This document shows positions 47,067 to 57,123 of a stretch of 64,000 nt of DNA, one piece after another. Made by a program: the position numbers and the translations under genes. Numbering within the stretch: the stretch's first letter is position 1; each line of letters opens with the position of its first letter. Source of the stretch: Mycolicibacterium moriokaense (GTDB lineage: Bacteria > Actinomycetota > Actinomycetes > Mycobacteriales > Mycobacteriaceae); the NCBI RefSeq assembly GCF_003201655.1, contig NZ_QJJU01000008.1, positions 62,001-126,000 of the forward strand, written 5' to 3'. The notes beneath the pieces are model-generated. The model was not told the DNA's origin. It saw nothing but the letters and a program-made list of their open reading frames with translations, and searched no databases.

Positions 47067-47694
47067 ATGGCCGACTGTGACATCACGATGATCGACGACG
47101 TATTCGCGAACCGTTATGGCGAAGTGCTCCTCGTACGCGTCGCGACGTCGGGACCAGAAGCAACCGTCTACAACACGTTCCCTCTCAACGACTGTCCCGC
47201 AGAACAGTGGGCAGGCTCGATGCGCACGCGATCGCTGCGGAAAACGGCGCTGCAGCGGCACTACTCAACGGCCCTCGCTACTGGCTGATGAGCAGCATCG
47301 GAAAGCAACGGCGAGAAGCTCAAGAGCACAAGAGCTTCGGTGGAATTGCGATGATTCGCCAGGCTACGGTGAACACTCGCGTCAATGAATCCGGCGCCCT
47401 ACAACATCAATCAAGTGGATCGCAAGGCGATCTTCGTCTTTGACGCGGGCCGCGAGATCTACGAACTCATAGACCCCGAGGACAGGCGCTGGGTCATCCA
47501 AACATGGAGCCAGACCGTCGACCGCGCGCTTGCGCTCGCGGATCTGCCCGCCCTCGCGAGCCGACTTTCGTTGCCGCCGGGATGGCGCTACGAGTCAAGG
47601 ACGCCGTCGACACCGCTGCGCGTTGATTACGACGAACACCGAAGCCTGCGTCACCCAGGACGATCTGGCCAACAGCTACTCGTTGCAGACCTAG
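47067..47694 (+). pseudogene. Multiply frameshifted conserved hypothetical gene (Rv2114 position)
   Basis: Coding homology passes through three frames. MADCDITMIDDVFANRYGEV to NDCPAEQW is in the first, LDAHAIAAENGAAAALLNGP to FGGIAMIRQATV in the second. MNPAPYNINQVDRKAIFVFD to LPPGWRYESR is back in the first, and TTNTEACVTQDDLANSYSLQ ends in the third. Breaks are near 47205, 47380 and 47620. The joined length of about 209 codons and the position before mpa match Rv2114. The fragments read as one protein family, so this is a broken gene or a badly assembled stretch. Confidence 0.72.
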
Positions 47695-47772
47695 ACCGGG
47701 ACGAGCGTGCGCAAAATGTACGCATACAACGGCGTGTCGGCGTACAGACACGCACGCTCGCGGCAGTAAAGC

Positions 47773-49605
47773 CTAGAGGTACTGACCCAGGTTCGACTCG
47801 GTATCAATAGCACGGCTGGCGCTACTGCTCTTGCCCGTGACCAGCGTGCGGATGTACACGATCCGCTCGCCCTTCTTGCCTGAAATCCGTGCCCAGTCAT
47901 CGGGATTGGTGGTGTTGGGCAGGTCCTCGTTCTCGGCGAACTCGTCGACGATCGAGTCGAGCAGATGCTGAATGCGTAGACCGCGCTGACCGGTCTCCAG
48001 CACCGACTTGATCGCGTTCTTCTTCGCACGGTCGACGACGTTCTGGATCATCGCGCCGGAGTTGAAGTCCTTGAAGTACATGACTTCCTTGTCACCGTTG
48101 GCATAGGTGACCTCCAGGAACCGGTTGTCGTCGATCTCGGCGTACATCCGGTCGACGACCTTCTCGATCATCGCCTTGATGCACGCCGTGCGGTCGCTGC
48201 CGAACTCGGCAAGGTCGTCGGCGTGGATCGGCAGGTCCTCGGTCAGGTACTTGCTGTAGATGTCCTGCGCCGCTTCGGCATCCGGCCGCTCGATCTTGAT
48301 CTTGACGTCCAGGCGGCCAGGCCGCAGAATCGCCGGATCGATCATGTCCTCACGGTTGGAGGCACCGATCACGATGACGTTTTCCAAGCCTTCGACGCCG
48401 TCGATCTCCGACAGCAGCTGCGGGACAACCGTGGTCTCCACGTCGGATGACACGCCAGTGCCACGGGTGCGGAATATCGAGTCCATCTCGTCGAAGAACA
48501 CGATCACCGGTGTGCCCTCCGACGCCTTCTCCCTCGCACGCTGGAAGATCAGCCGGATGTGACGCTCGGTTTCGCCGACGAACTTGTTAAGCAGTTCCGG
48601 ACCCTTGATGTTGAGGAAGTAGCTCTTCGCTTCCCGGGCGTCGTCGCCACGGACCTCAGCCATCTTCTTGGCAAGCGAGTTGGCCACCGCCTTGGCGATC
48701 AGCGTCTTACCGCAGCCGGGCGGGCCGTAGAGCAGCACACCCTTTGGCGGACGCAGCGAGTACTCCCGGTAAAGCTCCTTGTGCAGGAACGGCAGTTCGA
48801 CGGCGTCGCGGATCTGCTCGATCTGCCGGCTCAGGCCGCCGATGTCGAGGTAGCTGACATCAGGCACCTCTTCGAGAACCAGGTCCTCGACCTCGGCCTT
48901 GGGGATGCGCTCGAACGCGTACCCGGCTTTGGTGTCGACCAGCAGGGAGTCGCCGGGCCGCAGTTTGCGGGGCCGCAGGTCGTCTTCGACTTCGTCGTCA
49001 TAGCGGTCGGGCAGATGATCGCCTGCCACCAACGGCTCGGCCAGCCAGACAATGCGCTCCTCGTCGGCGTGACCGACTACGAGCGCGCGATGACCGTCGG
49101 CCAGGATTTCGCGCAGCGTGGATATCTCGCCGACAGCCTCGAAGTTGCCTGCCTCGACGACGGTGAGCGCCTCGTTGAGGCGCACGGTCTGGCCCTGCTT
49201 GAGCGTCTTGGTGTCGATGTTCGGCGAGCAGGTCAGGCGCATCTTGCGGCCGGAGGTGAACACGTCGACGGTGTCGTCCTCTTGCACGGAAAGAAGCACA
49301 CCGTAGCCGCTCGGCGGTTGACCCAGCCGGTCGACCTCCTCACGCAGCGCCAGCAACTGCTGCCGGGCCTCCTTGAGGGTTTCCATCAACTTCGCGTTAC
49401 GGGAGGCAAGCGAGTCGATCCGCGCCTCTAGCTGGTGCACATCGCGGGCGCTGCGGAGTCCGCTTTGCGGGCCTACCGCGTTCTCCAGCTGCTCACGCAG
49501 AAGTGCGGCCTCGCGACGCAGCTCCTCCAGTTCGGCGGCTTCATCGCTGGACATCCCGGAGTCGTGGGGTGTCCCGTACGCTTCAGAACGCTCTGACTCA
49601 TTCAT
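47773..49605 (-). CDS. mpa: Mycobacterial proteasome ATPase Mpa/ARC
   Basis: 610 residues. An N-terminal coiled coil (about 20-95) that binds Pup is followed by tandem OB domains (about 97-240) and an AAA domain with [20 protein letters not shown] and [15 protein letters not shown]. The C-terminus is GQYL, whose penultimate Tyr docks on the 20S alpha ring. The hexamer unfolds pupylated proteins. It starts 146 bp from the divergent antigen gene. Confidence 0.97.
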   Translation of the reverse strand: MNESERSEAYGTPHDSGMSSDEAAELEELRREAALLREQLENAVGPQSGLRSARDVHQLEARIDSLASRNAKLMETLKEARQQLLALREEVDRLGQPPSGYGVLLSVQEDDTVDVFTSGRKMRLTCSPNIDTKTLKQGQTVRLNEALTVVEAGNFEAVGEISTLREILADGHRALVVGHADEERIVWLAEPLVAGDHLPDRYDDEVEDDLRPRKLRPGDSLLVDTKAGYAFERIPKAEVEDLVLEEVPDVSYLDIGGLSRQIEQIRDAVELPFLHKELYREYSLRPPKGVLLYGPPGCGKTLIAKAVANSLAKKMAEVRGDDAREAKSYFLNIKGPELLNKFVGETERHIRLIFQRAREKASEGTPVIVFFDEMDSIFRTRGTGVSSDVETTVVPQLLSEIDGVEGLENVIVIGASNREDMIDPAILRPGRLDVKIKIERPDAEAAQDIYSKYLTEDLPIHADDLAEFGSDRTACIKAMIEKVVDRMYAEIDDNRFLEVTYANGDKEVMYFKDFNSGAMIQNVVDRAKKNAIKSVLETGQRGLRIQHLLDSIVDEFAENEDLPNTTNPDDWARISGKKGERIVYIRTLVTGKSSSASRAIDTESNLGQYL

Positions 49606-49751
49606 GTGGCGCCCCTTCCCGCACCGGGAGTTGGTGCAGTAACAACTTCAACGCTACCGGCGATTCAGCCTTTGTGTGCGGTGTAGGAATTCGACACACC
49701 AGCAACACTTGTTAACCTCTGTGGTGAGTTGGGCCGATCGAAAGGACAACC

Positions 49752-50243
49752 GTGACCCTGAAAACCCTCGTTACCGGCGTGGCAGCAGCCGCTCTGGTGG
49801 CCGGTGCGGCAGCTGGTGTGACTTCCGTTGCATCTCCCGCCGTGTCGTCCGCCCCGGCCGTGCAACCGGTCGTGTGGGACATTCCGATGCCGCAGGCACC
49901 GGCGCCAGATTTGCAGGGCCCGCTCCTGCAGACGCTGCGGGTGCTCGCCGGCGGCGGCTCGTTCAGCGGTAAGGCGTCCTACATCCAGGGCGGTATCGGC
50001 CGGATCGAAAGCATCGCTGCCGACCGGGCCTACAACAAGGCCGCGGCGGAGGGCAAGTTCCCGCTGACGTTCAACATCGCCAACATCGACTCCGACGGTG
50101 GCGTGGCCAACGCTGACGTCACCGCGACGTCGGCACTCGGCACGAGCGCGACCCAGAACGTCCAGTTCGTGGCAGGCCCCAGCCCCACCGGCTGGCAGAT
50201 CTCGAAGTCATCCGCGATGTCGTTGCTCTCGGCCGCCGGCTGA
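49752..50243 (+). CDS. Secreted MTB12/CFP-2-like low-molecular-weight antigen
   Basis: 163 residues from a GTG preceded by GAAAGGA. A signal peptide (LVTGVAAAALVAGAAAGVTS) precedes an Ala/Pro-rich linker and a small alpha+beta domain with YIQGGIGRIESIAADRAYNK and TQNVQFVAG. This is the pattern of M. tuberculosis Rv2376c (MTB12). The adjacent lipoprotein has the same domain type, so the pair probably arose by duplication. The function is unknown. Confidence 0.82.
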   Translation: MTLKTLVTGVAAAALVAGAAAGVTSVASPAVSSAPAVQPVVWDIPMPQAPAPDLQGPLLQTLRVLAGGGSFSGKASYIQGGIGRIESIAADRAYNKAAAEGKFPLTFNIANIDSDGGVANADVTATSALGTSATQNVQFVAGPSPTGWQISKSSAMSLLSAAG

Positions 50244-50251
50244 TCAACTGA

Positions 50252-50791
50252 GTGCATCGCACGTTTGCCGCAGTCCTGGGCGCCGTCACGATTGTGGCGG
50301 CGCTCGGGCTGAGCGGGTGTAGCGACGACACGAGCTCCGCGCCTAGCCCGACCCCCGTCCCTCTCACCAAGCCCCCGACTGTTTCGCCGTCGCCGGCCGA
50401 AGCCGGGGCGCCATTGCCGTCACCGACAGCGTTGGCCGATGTGATGGGCCGGCTCGCCGACCCCGCCATCCCCGGTCCCGACAAGGTCGGCCTCGTGCAG
50501 AACGGCACGCCTGCAGACGGCGCGGCACTGGACAGGTTTGCAAAGGCACTGCACGACAGCGGGTACGCGCCGGTGACGGTCGATGCCACTGACCTGATGT
50601 GGGCGTCGGATCAACAGGGCAACGTCATCGCCAATGTCACCATGAAGCCGGGCGGACCAGCGGCGACCGACAAGACGTTGAAGTTCCCGATGGAGTTCAG
50701 CCCGCAGGCCGACGCGTGGCAGCTGACCCGTCAGACCGCGGACTTGCTGCTCCAGATCGACCCGCAGCCGACGGCCAAGCCAACCCCCTGA
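50252..50791 (+). CDS. lppK: Lipoprotein LppK
   Basis: 179 residues from a GTG. The signal peptide ends in the lipobox LSGC (C23), followed by a Ser/Pro/Thr-rich linker. The C-terminal domain (about 60-170, ADVMGRLADPAIPGPDKVGL at its start) resembles the MTB12-type fold of the upstream gene, 8 bp away. Position between mpa and the DUF503 gene matches Rv2116. It is a surface-anchored protein without a known reaction. Confidence 0.83.
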   Translation: MHRTFAAVLGAVTIVAALGLSGCSDDTSSAPSPTPVPLTKPPTVSPSPAEAGAPLPSPTALADVMGRLADPAIPGPDKVGLVQNGTPADGAALDRFAKALHDSGYAPVTVDATDLMWASDQQGNVIANVTMKPGGPAATDKTLKFPMEFSPQADAWQLTRQTADLLLQIDPQPTAKPTP

Positions 50792-50801
50792 GCACGTAAA
50801 C

Positions 50802-51940
<1,139 letters not shown>

Positions 51941-52008
51941 TCAGCCTGCCAGCAGACGCGCCGGGACGGGTGCTCGGGGTTGTCGGATGGCGGTCATACG
52001 CTGGCTTC

Positions 52009-52887
52009 ATGAGTGACGAGCCGGGCCCGCAGGTGCGGCGCCCAGCGTTGTCTCCGTCGCGGGCCAGCGACTTCAAGCAGTGCCCGCTGCTGTACCGGTT
52101 CCGCGCCATCGACCGGCTGCCGGAACCATCGTCGACGGCTCAAGTACGCGGGTCGGTGGTCCATGCCGCCCTTGAGCAGCTGTATGCGCTGCCCGCCGCC
52201 GAACGGGGTCCCGACACCGCGATGACGCTCGTCGACCCCGCATGGGAACGGATTGTCGCGGCTCAGCCCGAGCTGGCCGACGAGTTCGAACCGGCGCTGC
52301 GGGCCGAGCTGCTCGAGGAGGCCAAGGCGCTGCTGTCGGGCTACTACCGGCTGGAAGACCCCACCCGGTTCGACCCGGAGAGCTGCGAGCAGCGCGTCGA
52401 AGTCGAGCTCGAGGACGGCACGCTGCTGCGCGGCTTCGTCGACCGCATCGACGTGGCACCGACCGGCGAGCTGCGGGTGGTCGACTACAAGACCGGAAGG
52501 GCGCCGCCGGAGGCGCGGGCGCTTGCCGAATTCAAGGCAATGTTCCAGATGAAGTTCTATGCGGTGGCACTGCTGCGGTCTCGGGGCGTGCTGCCCGCCC
52601 GGCTGCGGCTTCTGTATCTGTCCGACGGGACGGTGCTCGACTACACGCCCGATCTCGACGAGCTGTTGCGTTTCGAGAAGACCTTGATGGCGATCTGGCG
52701 GGCCATCCAATCCGCTGGCGCCACAGGCGATTTCAGGCCGCACCCGTCTCGGATGTGCGACTGGTGCGCCCACCACTCCCACTGCCCGGTGTTCGGTGGC
52801 ACTCCCCCGCCGTACCCCGGTTGGCCACAGGCGCCCGACGAAGGTGACGATGACACGGTGTTGCACACCTCGGAGCCCGCTGCGTGA
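52009..52887 (+). CDS. RecB-type PD-(D/E)XK nuclease with Fe-S cysteines (Rv2119-like)
   Basis: 292 residues from the ATG at 52009; the frame is open to 51916, but that start would overlap trmI. The nuclease core is GFVDRIDVAPTGELRVVDYKTGR. Four cysteines, C25 (FKQCPLLYRF) and C250, C253, C259 (CDWCAHHSHC), have the AddB/Cas4-type spacing for a 4Fe-4S cluster. A role in DNA end processing is likely. No Cas genes or repeats are nearby, so it is not a Cas4. Confidence 0.85.
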   Translation: MSDEPGPQVRRPALSPSRASDFKQCPLLYRFRAIDRLPEPSSTAQVRGSVVHAALEQLYALPAAERGPDTAMTLVDPAWERIVAAQPELADEFEPALRAELLEEAKALLSGYYRLEDPTRFDPESCEQRVEVELEDGTLLRGFVDRIDVAPTGELRVVDYKTGRAPPEARALAEFKAMFQMKFYAVALLRSRGVLPARLRLLYLSDGTVLDYTPDLDELLRFEKTLMAIWRAIQSAGATGDFRPHPSRMCDWCAHHSHCPVFGGTPPPYPGWPQAPDEGDDDTVLHTSEPAA

Positions 52888-52891
52888 TCGA

Positions 52892-53680
52892 TTGCCTCTA
52901 CCGTCGGCTCCCGCCGACGGTGAATTTCAACTGTTCGAGTCCACCGACGGCACGCGCAGTAACTGGGACCCCGAAATCCAGCACGGCTCACCGCCGCTCG
53001 CGCTGATGACCAAGCTCATCGAGGAGCTGGCCGCGGATTCCGGATTGCGGGTCGGACGGCTCACTCTGGACATCCTCGGCCCTATCCCGGTCACGCTGGT
53101 GCGGGTTCGGGCCTGGGTGGAGCGCCCTGGTTCACGCATAGCCATGATGGTCGCCGAGATGTCGGCTCCGCGTCCCGACGGCACCCAGCGGGCCGTCGCC
53201 CGCGTCACGGCGTGGCTGCTGGCGACCAGCGACACCGCGGACGCGGCGACCGACCGCTTTCCCCTGCTCGTCGAAGGCGAGGCGGCCACGGTGCCGCACA
53301 GCTGGGTGGGCGCCAAGGGGTATCTGGAGACGGTGAGCTGGCGGAAACAACACACCGTCGACGGCGAGTCGAACGTTGCCTGGCTGAGCCCGCTGGTGCC
53401 TCTCGTCGATTCCGAGGCGCCGACGGACCTACAGCGGCTGGCGATGGTGGCCGACTCGTCCAACGGCGTCGGGATGGCTCTGGACCCCGAGCAGTTCGTG
53501 TTCATGAACACCGACACCGCCGTACACCTGCACCGGCTGCCCAGCGGCAACGACTTCGCGCTACGCGCCCGCGCATCGTTCGGCCCTGACGGCATCGGTG
53601 TGACAACCGCGGAAGTCTTTGACCGCCAAGGATTCATCGGCGTCGTGGCGCAGACGCTCCTTCTGCAACGCCGGACCTAA
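52892..53680 (+). CDS. Acyl-CoA thioesterase-like hotdog protein
   Basis: 262 residues from a TTG at 52892, chosen because it starts just after the preceding stop; the frame is open upstream to 52796 inside the nuclease gene. The sequence has EIQHGSPPLALMTKLIEELA in the first hotdog unit, with LTLDILGPIPVTLVRV. The second unit contains DSSNGVGMALDPEQFVFMNT. This is the TesB-like thioesterase superfamily common in mycobacteria. The substrate is unknown. Confidence 0.72.
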   Translation: MPLPSAPADGEFQLFESTDGTRSNWDPEIQHGSPPLALMTKLIEELAADSGLRVGRLTLDILGPIPVTLVRVRAWVERPGSRIAMMVAEMSAPRPDGTQRAVARVTAWLLATSDTADAATDRFPLLVEGEAATVPHSWVGAKGYLETVSWRKQHTVDGESNVAWLSPLVPLVDSEAPTDLQRLAMVADSSNGVGMALDPEQFVFMNTDTAVHLHRLPSGNDFALRARASFGPDGIGVTTAEVFDRQGFIGVVAQTLLLQRRT

Positions 53681-53735
53681 AAAGAGCGGCGGCGGTCACT
53701 TCCAACGGCCTCTCGCGTGACTTGTATATGTGTTT

Positions 53736-53751
53736 GCGTCTATATAGACGC
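53736..53751. promoter_or_regulatory. Palindromic operator of the arsR-type operon
   Basis: GCGTCTATATAGACGC is a perfect 16-bp palindrome 17 bp before the ArsR start. A promoter-like TTGCGT (53734-53739) and AATACT (53757-53762) with 17-bp spacing surround it, so a repressor bound here would cover the promoter. The -10 is only 6 bp from the ATG, which suggests a leaderless or nearly leaderless mRNA. Confidence 0.65.
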
Positions 53752-53768
53752 TGTGCAATACTGGATTT

Positions 53769-54086
53769 ATGGACGTCTTCGAAGCGGTCGCGGAGCCGAG
53801 CAGGCGCGCGCTGCTGGACGCGCTAGTCGACGGTGAGCGCACCGCGGGCGAGCTCGTCGCGACCCTGCCCGGGCTGACCCAGCCGACCGTCTCGCGGCAT
53901 TTGCGGGTGCTGCGCGAGGTCGGCCTCGTCGAAGTCCGGCCCGACGCGCAGCGCAGGATCTACGCGCTGCGTGCCGACGGGCTCGTCGCCATCGACGACT
54001 GGATCGACCGTTACCGGCGCTACTGGGCCGATCATCTCGACGCAATCGAACGGCATCTGCAAGGCAAGCACAAGGAGTCACGATGA
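53769..54086 (+). CDS. ArsR-family winged-helix repressor
   Basis: 105 residues: VAEPSRRALLDALVDGERTA, then the recognition helix LTQPTVSRHLRVLREVGLVE, and RIYALRADGL in the wing. No metal-binding cysteines are present. This is typical of ArsR members paired with SRPBCC proteins. Its stop overlaps the SRPBCC start as ATGA. It probably represses its own operon through the palindrome just upstream. Confidence 0.9.
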   Translation: MDVFEAVAEPSRRALLDALVDGERTAGELVATLPGLTQPTVSRHLRVLREVGLVEVRPDAQRRIYALRADGLVAIDDWIDRYRRYWADHLDAIERHLQGKHKESR

Positions 54087-54583
54087 GTGAGCGCGACGGA
54101 CGGTTAACGGTGGACGGCGATCGCGCGGTGCTGAACTTCGAACGCCGCCTTCCCTTTCCGATCGACGCCGTCTGGTCGGCCATTACCGATCCCGACGAAC
54201 GTGAACAGTGGTTCGGTGAGACGACGATCGACGCCCGCGAGGGCGGGACCATCGACATGGTCGCGACAGGCCCACCGCTGCCACCCGAGCGCAAGCGGAT
54301 GACTGGCCGCATCCTCGTGTGGGACCCACCGCACGTGCTCGAACACGAATGGAAGCAGCCAATCGTCGAGGACGGCGTGGTGCGCTATGAACTGACGGCC
54401 GACGGAGACGGCACCCTGCTTCGCTTCACCCATCGCGGCCTCGGCGTGCGTAACGCTTCCGGATTCCTTGGCGGAACTCACGCCTTCCTCGACCGTCTGG
54501 AGGCCTATCTCTCCGGCGGCGAATTGCCGGATTGGACGCTGCGACGCCATGAAGTCAACCAATCACAATTGGAGTCGAATTAG
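54083..54583 (+). CDS. SRPBCC (AHSA1-like) ligand-binding protein
   Basis: 166 residues with the helix-grip pattern: FERRLPFPIDAVWSAITDPD at the N-terminus, GGTIDMVATG, RILVWDPPHVLEHEWKQP and a C-terminal helix around GGTHAFLDRLEAYLSGG. AHSA1-like proteins bind hydrophobic ligands and are frequently coupled to ArsR repressors. It may bind the inducer. It is coupled to arsR by ATGA and 1 bp from the next start. Confidence 0.86.
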   Translation: MSERDGRLTVDGDRAVLNFERRLPFPIDAVWSAITDPDEREQWFGETTIDAREGGTIDMVATGPPLPPERKRMTGRILVWDPPHVLEHEWKQPIVEDGVVRYELTADGDGTLLRFTHRGLGVRNASGFLGGTHAFLDRLEAYLSGGELPDWTLRRHEVNQSQLESN

Positions 54584-54584
54584 C

Positions 54585-55232
54585 ATGAATCAGAATGGTT
54601 CTCACATCGCCGCCCCCGCCCTGGCGATCGCCTATCACTCCGGCTTCGGCCACACCGTGGTGCTGGCGGACGCGGTTGCCTCCGGTGCCCGAGAGGCCGG
54701 GGCCGACGTGACCGTCATCGCCGTCGACCGCATGACCGACGTCGAGTGGGACATCCTCGACGTCGCGGACGGCATCGTGTTCGGCAGCGCAACGTACATG
54801 GGCAACGTCTCGGCGGGGTTTCAGACGTTCGCCGAGCAGACCGGACGTCGGTGCATGAACGGGACGTGGCGCGACAAGATCGCGGCAGGATTCACGAACT
54901 CGGGCGCCAAGAGCGGCGACAAGCTCAACACCCTGGTGTCGTTGGCGGTATTCGCCGCCCAGCACCATATGCACTGGGTCAGTCTGGGTCTGGGCGCCGG
55001 CTGGAACAGTGCGACCGGCAGCGAGAACGACCTCAACCGCCTCGGCTACTGGCTGGGCGCGGCCGCTCAGACCGATGTGGACGCCAACGCCGACGAGGTG
55101 CACCCGTCCGATGTGGAGACGTGTCGCCACCTCGGCTATCGAGTCGCGATGGTGACGCGGCAGCTCAACATCGGCCGATCCGCTAGTCCAGCGGCTTCAT
55201 CTCCTCCAGCATCGTCGGCACCAGTTCGCTGA
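54585..55232 (+). CDS. Flavodoxin/NAD(P)H:quinone oxidoreductase-like (WrbA-type) protein
   Basis: 215 residues from the ATG at 54585, one base after the SRPBCC stop. The FMN loop is AIAYHSGFGHTVVLADAVAS, and FGSATYMGNVSAGFQTFAEQ and IAAGFTNSGAKSGDKLNTL complete the flavodoxin-like site. It is expected to reduce quinones or related electrophiles. The C-terminal 15-20 residues are Ser/Pro/Ala-rich and overlap the convergent disulfide oxidoreductase gene by 50 bp. Confidence 0.85.
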   Translation: MNQNGSHIAAPALAIAYHSGFGHTVVLADAVASGAREAGADVTVIAVDRMTDVEWDILDVADGIVFGSATYMGNVSAGFQTFAEQTGRRCMNGTWRDKIAAGFTNSGAKSGDKLNTLVSLAVFAAQHHMHWVSLGLGAGWNSATGSENDLNRLGYWLGAAAQTDVDANADEVHPSDVETCRHLGYRVAMVTRQLNIGRSASPAASSPPASSAPVR

Positions 55233-56553
55233 CGGTGGGGTGGATATGGACGGTGTGTGTCAGCGTCGTGTAGGGAGCACCCGCTGACATCACGTCGAGA
55301 ATGGAGTGGATCACCTCGTCACCGCCGACGCCGAGGATGGCAGCGCCGAGGATCTTGCCGTTCTCGGCATCCACGACGACCTTCATAAACCCTTGTGTCT
55401 CACCCTTTTCCACCGCACGCCCGACCCGGGTCATGGGGCGAAAGCCAACGAGCGCCTTGCGGCCGGACTTCCTGACCTCGTCGACAGTCTTGCCTGCGCG
55501 CCCTAGGGGCGGGTCGATGTACAACGCGTAGGTGGGGATCCGGTCGCTGACTTTCCTTGGCTCGTTGTCGAGCAGGTTGGCCGCCACGATCTCGAAGTCG
55601 TTGTACGACGTATGGGTGAACGCGCCGCGACCGTTGCAGTCACCCATCGCCCAGATGTGCTCGACATTGGTGCGCAGCTGGTCGTCAACGGCGATGAAAC
55701 CGCGGGCGTCGGTCTCCACCCCGGCTTTGTCGAGACCGAGGTCGTCAGTGTTGGGCTGTCGGCCCACCGCCATGAGGAGATGCGTGCCGGTGATCGGCTC
55801 GGCACCCTCGGCGGGCACAACTTGAAAGCCGCTGTCACGCTTGCTGAATTGAATTGCCGTGGCGTCGACAACTATATCGATGCCTTCGGCTTCGAGGATC
55901 TCCTTGATGGTCGCCGCGACGTCCTCGTCCTCGCGTGGGGTCAGCCGCGGGCCCCTTTCGATCACCGTCACTCGGGCACCGAACCGACGATACATCTGGG
56001 CGAACTCCAGCGCGATGTAGCTGCCGCCGATGATCACCAGATGTTCTGGGACGGTGTCGAGTTCGAGTATGCCCACGTTCGTCATGTACTCGATGGCCGC
56101 GAGGCCGGGCATATCCGGCGCGACCGCACGCCCGCCGACGTTGAGGAAGATCTTGTCGGCCTCGAGTTGCCGCCCATCGACGTTAACCGCATGCGGACCT
56201 TCGAACCGGGCATGGCCGCGGATGTAGGTACAGCCCTCCGTATTCTCCAAGAACGATTCGAGCCCCCGGCGGTCGTCCCCTGAGACCTTGTCCTTGCGCG
56301 CTTTGACTTTTGCCATGTCGACGGTGATGTCACCCGTGCCGATGCCGAAGTCGGCGCCGCGACGGGCCAAGTGTGCGGCATGTGCGCTTGCCACAAGGGT
56401 TTTGGTGGGGATGCAGCCGGAGTTGACGCACGTGCCGCCCGCCAGCTTGCGTTCGATGACCGCCACAGTCTGACCGGCTGCGGTCAGCCGCAGCGCCAGC
56501 GGCGGGCCTGCCTGGCCCGCGCCAACGATGATCGCGTCGAACTTTTCTGCCAT
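55183..56553 (-). CDS. Class I pyridine nucleotide-disulfide oxidoreductase (mercuric reductase/RclA-like)
   Basis: 456 residues. FAD binding is AIIVGAGQAGPPLALRLTAA, and the redox pair is in GGTCVNSGCIPTKTL. NAD(P) binding is LVIIGGSYIALEFAQMYRR, and the dimer-interface His-Glu is HIHPTVSELVPTMLEEM. It lacks the N-terminal HMA domain and C-terminal CC pair of true mercuric reductases. Its substrate is unknown; RclA-like quinone or metal reduction is possible. Confidence 0.82.
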   Translation of the reverse strand: MAEKFDAIIVGAGQAGPPLALRLTAAGQTVAVIERKLAGGTCVNSGCIPTKTLVASAHAAHLARRGADFGIGTGDITVDMAKVKARKDKVSGDDRRGLESFLENTEGCTYIRGHARFEGPHAVNVDGRQLEADKIFLNVGGRAVAPDMPGLAAIEYMTNVGILELDTVPEHLVIIGGSYIALEFAQMYRRFGARVTVIERGPRLTPREDEDVAATIKEILEAEGIDIVVDATAIQFSKRDSGFQVVPAEGAEPITGTHLLMAVGRQPNTDDLGLDKAGVETDARGFIAVDDQLRTNVEHIWAMGDCNGRGAFTHTSYNDFEIVAANLLDNEPRKVSDRIPTYALYIDPPLGRAGKTVDEVRKSGRKALVGFRPMTRVGRAVEKGETQGFMKVVVDAENGKILGAAILGVGGDEVIHSILDVMSAGAPYTTLTHTVHIHPTVSELVPTMLEEMKPLD

Positions 56554-56563
56554 GAAAGATGTT

Positions 56564-57055
56564 TCAGACGAGCGGAGCGAAGCTGACGAGGAATGCGATC
56601 AGGAATCCACCGCCGACCGCGACGATGTCCTCTCCGATGGCGGCGGGCCGGTCTTTGCCGCCGTTGGCCGCGGTCAGACGCGATCGTGCTTCCGCACCGC
56701 CGAGTGTGCCGAGCACCGCGCCAATGATGCCCGCTCCCAGCGCGATGAACGTGTGATGCGAGACGCTCCCGATGACGGCTCCGGCGAATGCACCCGTGAT
56801 GAGGCGTGTGGCGAACTGCGGCGTCGTCTTGCGGCTCGGCGTCTTCGGGAGCTGGTCGGTGACCAGCTCGATCAGCAGGAAGATCGTCAGAACCGTGACG
56901 GTGATGGGGTGGGCCACCCACTCCGACCACAGCCCGTGGACGTCGATCCAGCCCAGAAACGCACCCCAGGCCACCACCGCAGGCGCGGTCAGCGCGCGCA
57001 GACCGGCGATCACACCGATCGCCAGAGCGAGCAAAATAACGATGACCTGCGTCAT
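56564..57055 (-). CDS. DUF4126 membrane protein (Rv2120c-like)
   Basis: 163 residues with about four helices: VIVILLALAIGVIAGLRALT, ITVTVLTIFLLIELVTDQLP, RLITGAFAGAVIGSVSHHTF and a last helix FLIAFLVSFAPLV. This matches the small DUF4126 family found beside hisG in mycobacteria. The function is unknown. It lies 10 bp upstream-side of the oxidoreductase stop... on the same strand, so they may share a transcript. Confidence 0.8.
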   Translation of the reverse strand: MTQVIVILLALAIGVIAGLRALTAPAVVAWGAFLGWIDVHGLWSEWVAHPITVTVLTIFLLIELVTDQLPKTPSRKTTPQFATRLITGAFAGAVIGSVSHHTFIALGAGIIGAVLGTLGGAEARSRLTAANGGKDRPAAIGEDIVAVGGGFLIAFLVSFAPLV

Positions 57056-57123
57056 GGGCGCCTCCCGATCCGTGAAAAGGACAACCGGACGCTAACACGC
57101 ACCGCGCCGATGATCCGGTCGAA

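Noticed and set aside
52009..52887. Cas4-like nuclease as a sign of CRISPR
   Set aside because: The Fe-S RecB-type nuclease is a conserved housekeeping-position gene (Rv2119 context), and no repeat array or other Cas gene is visible.
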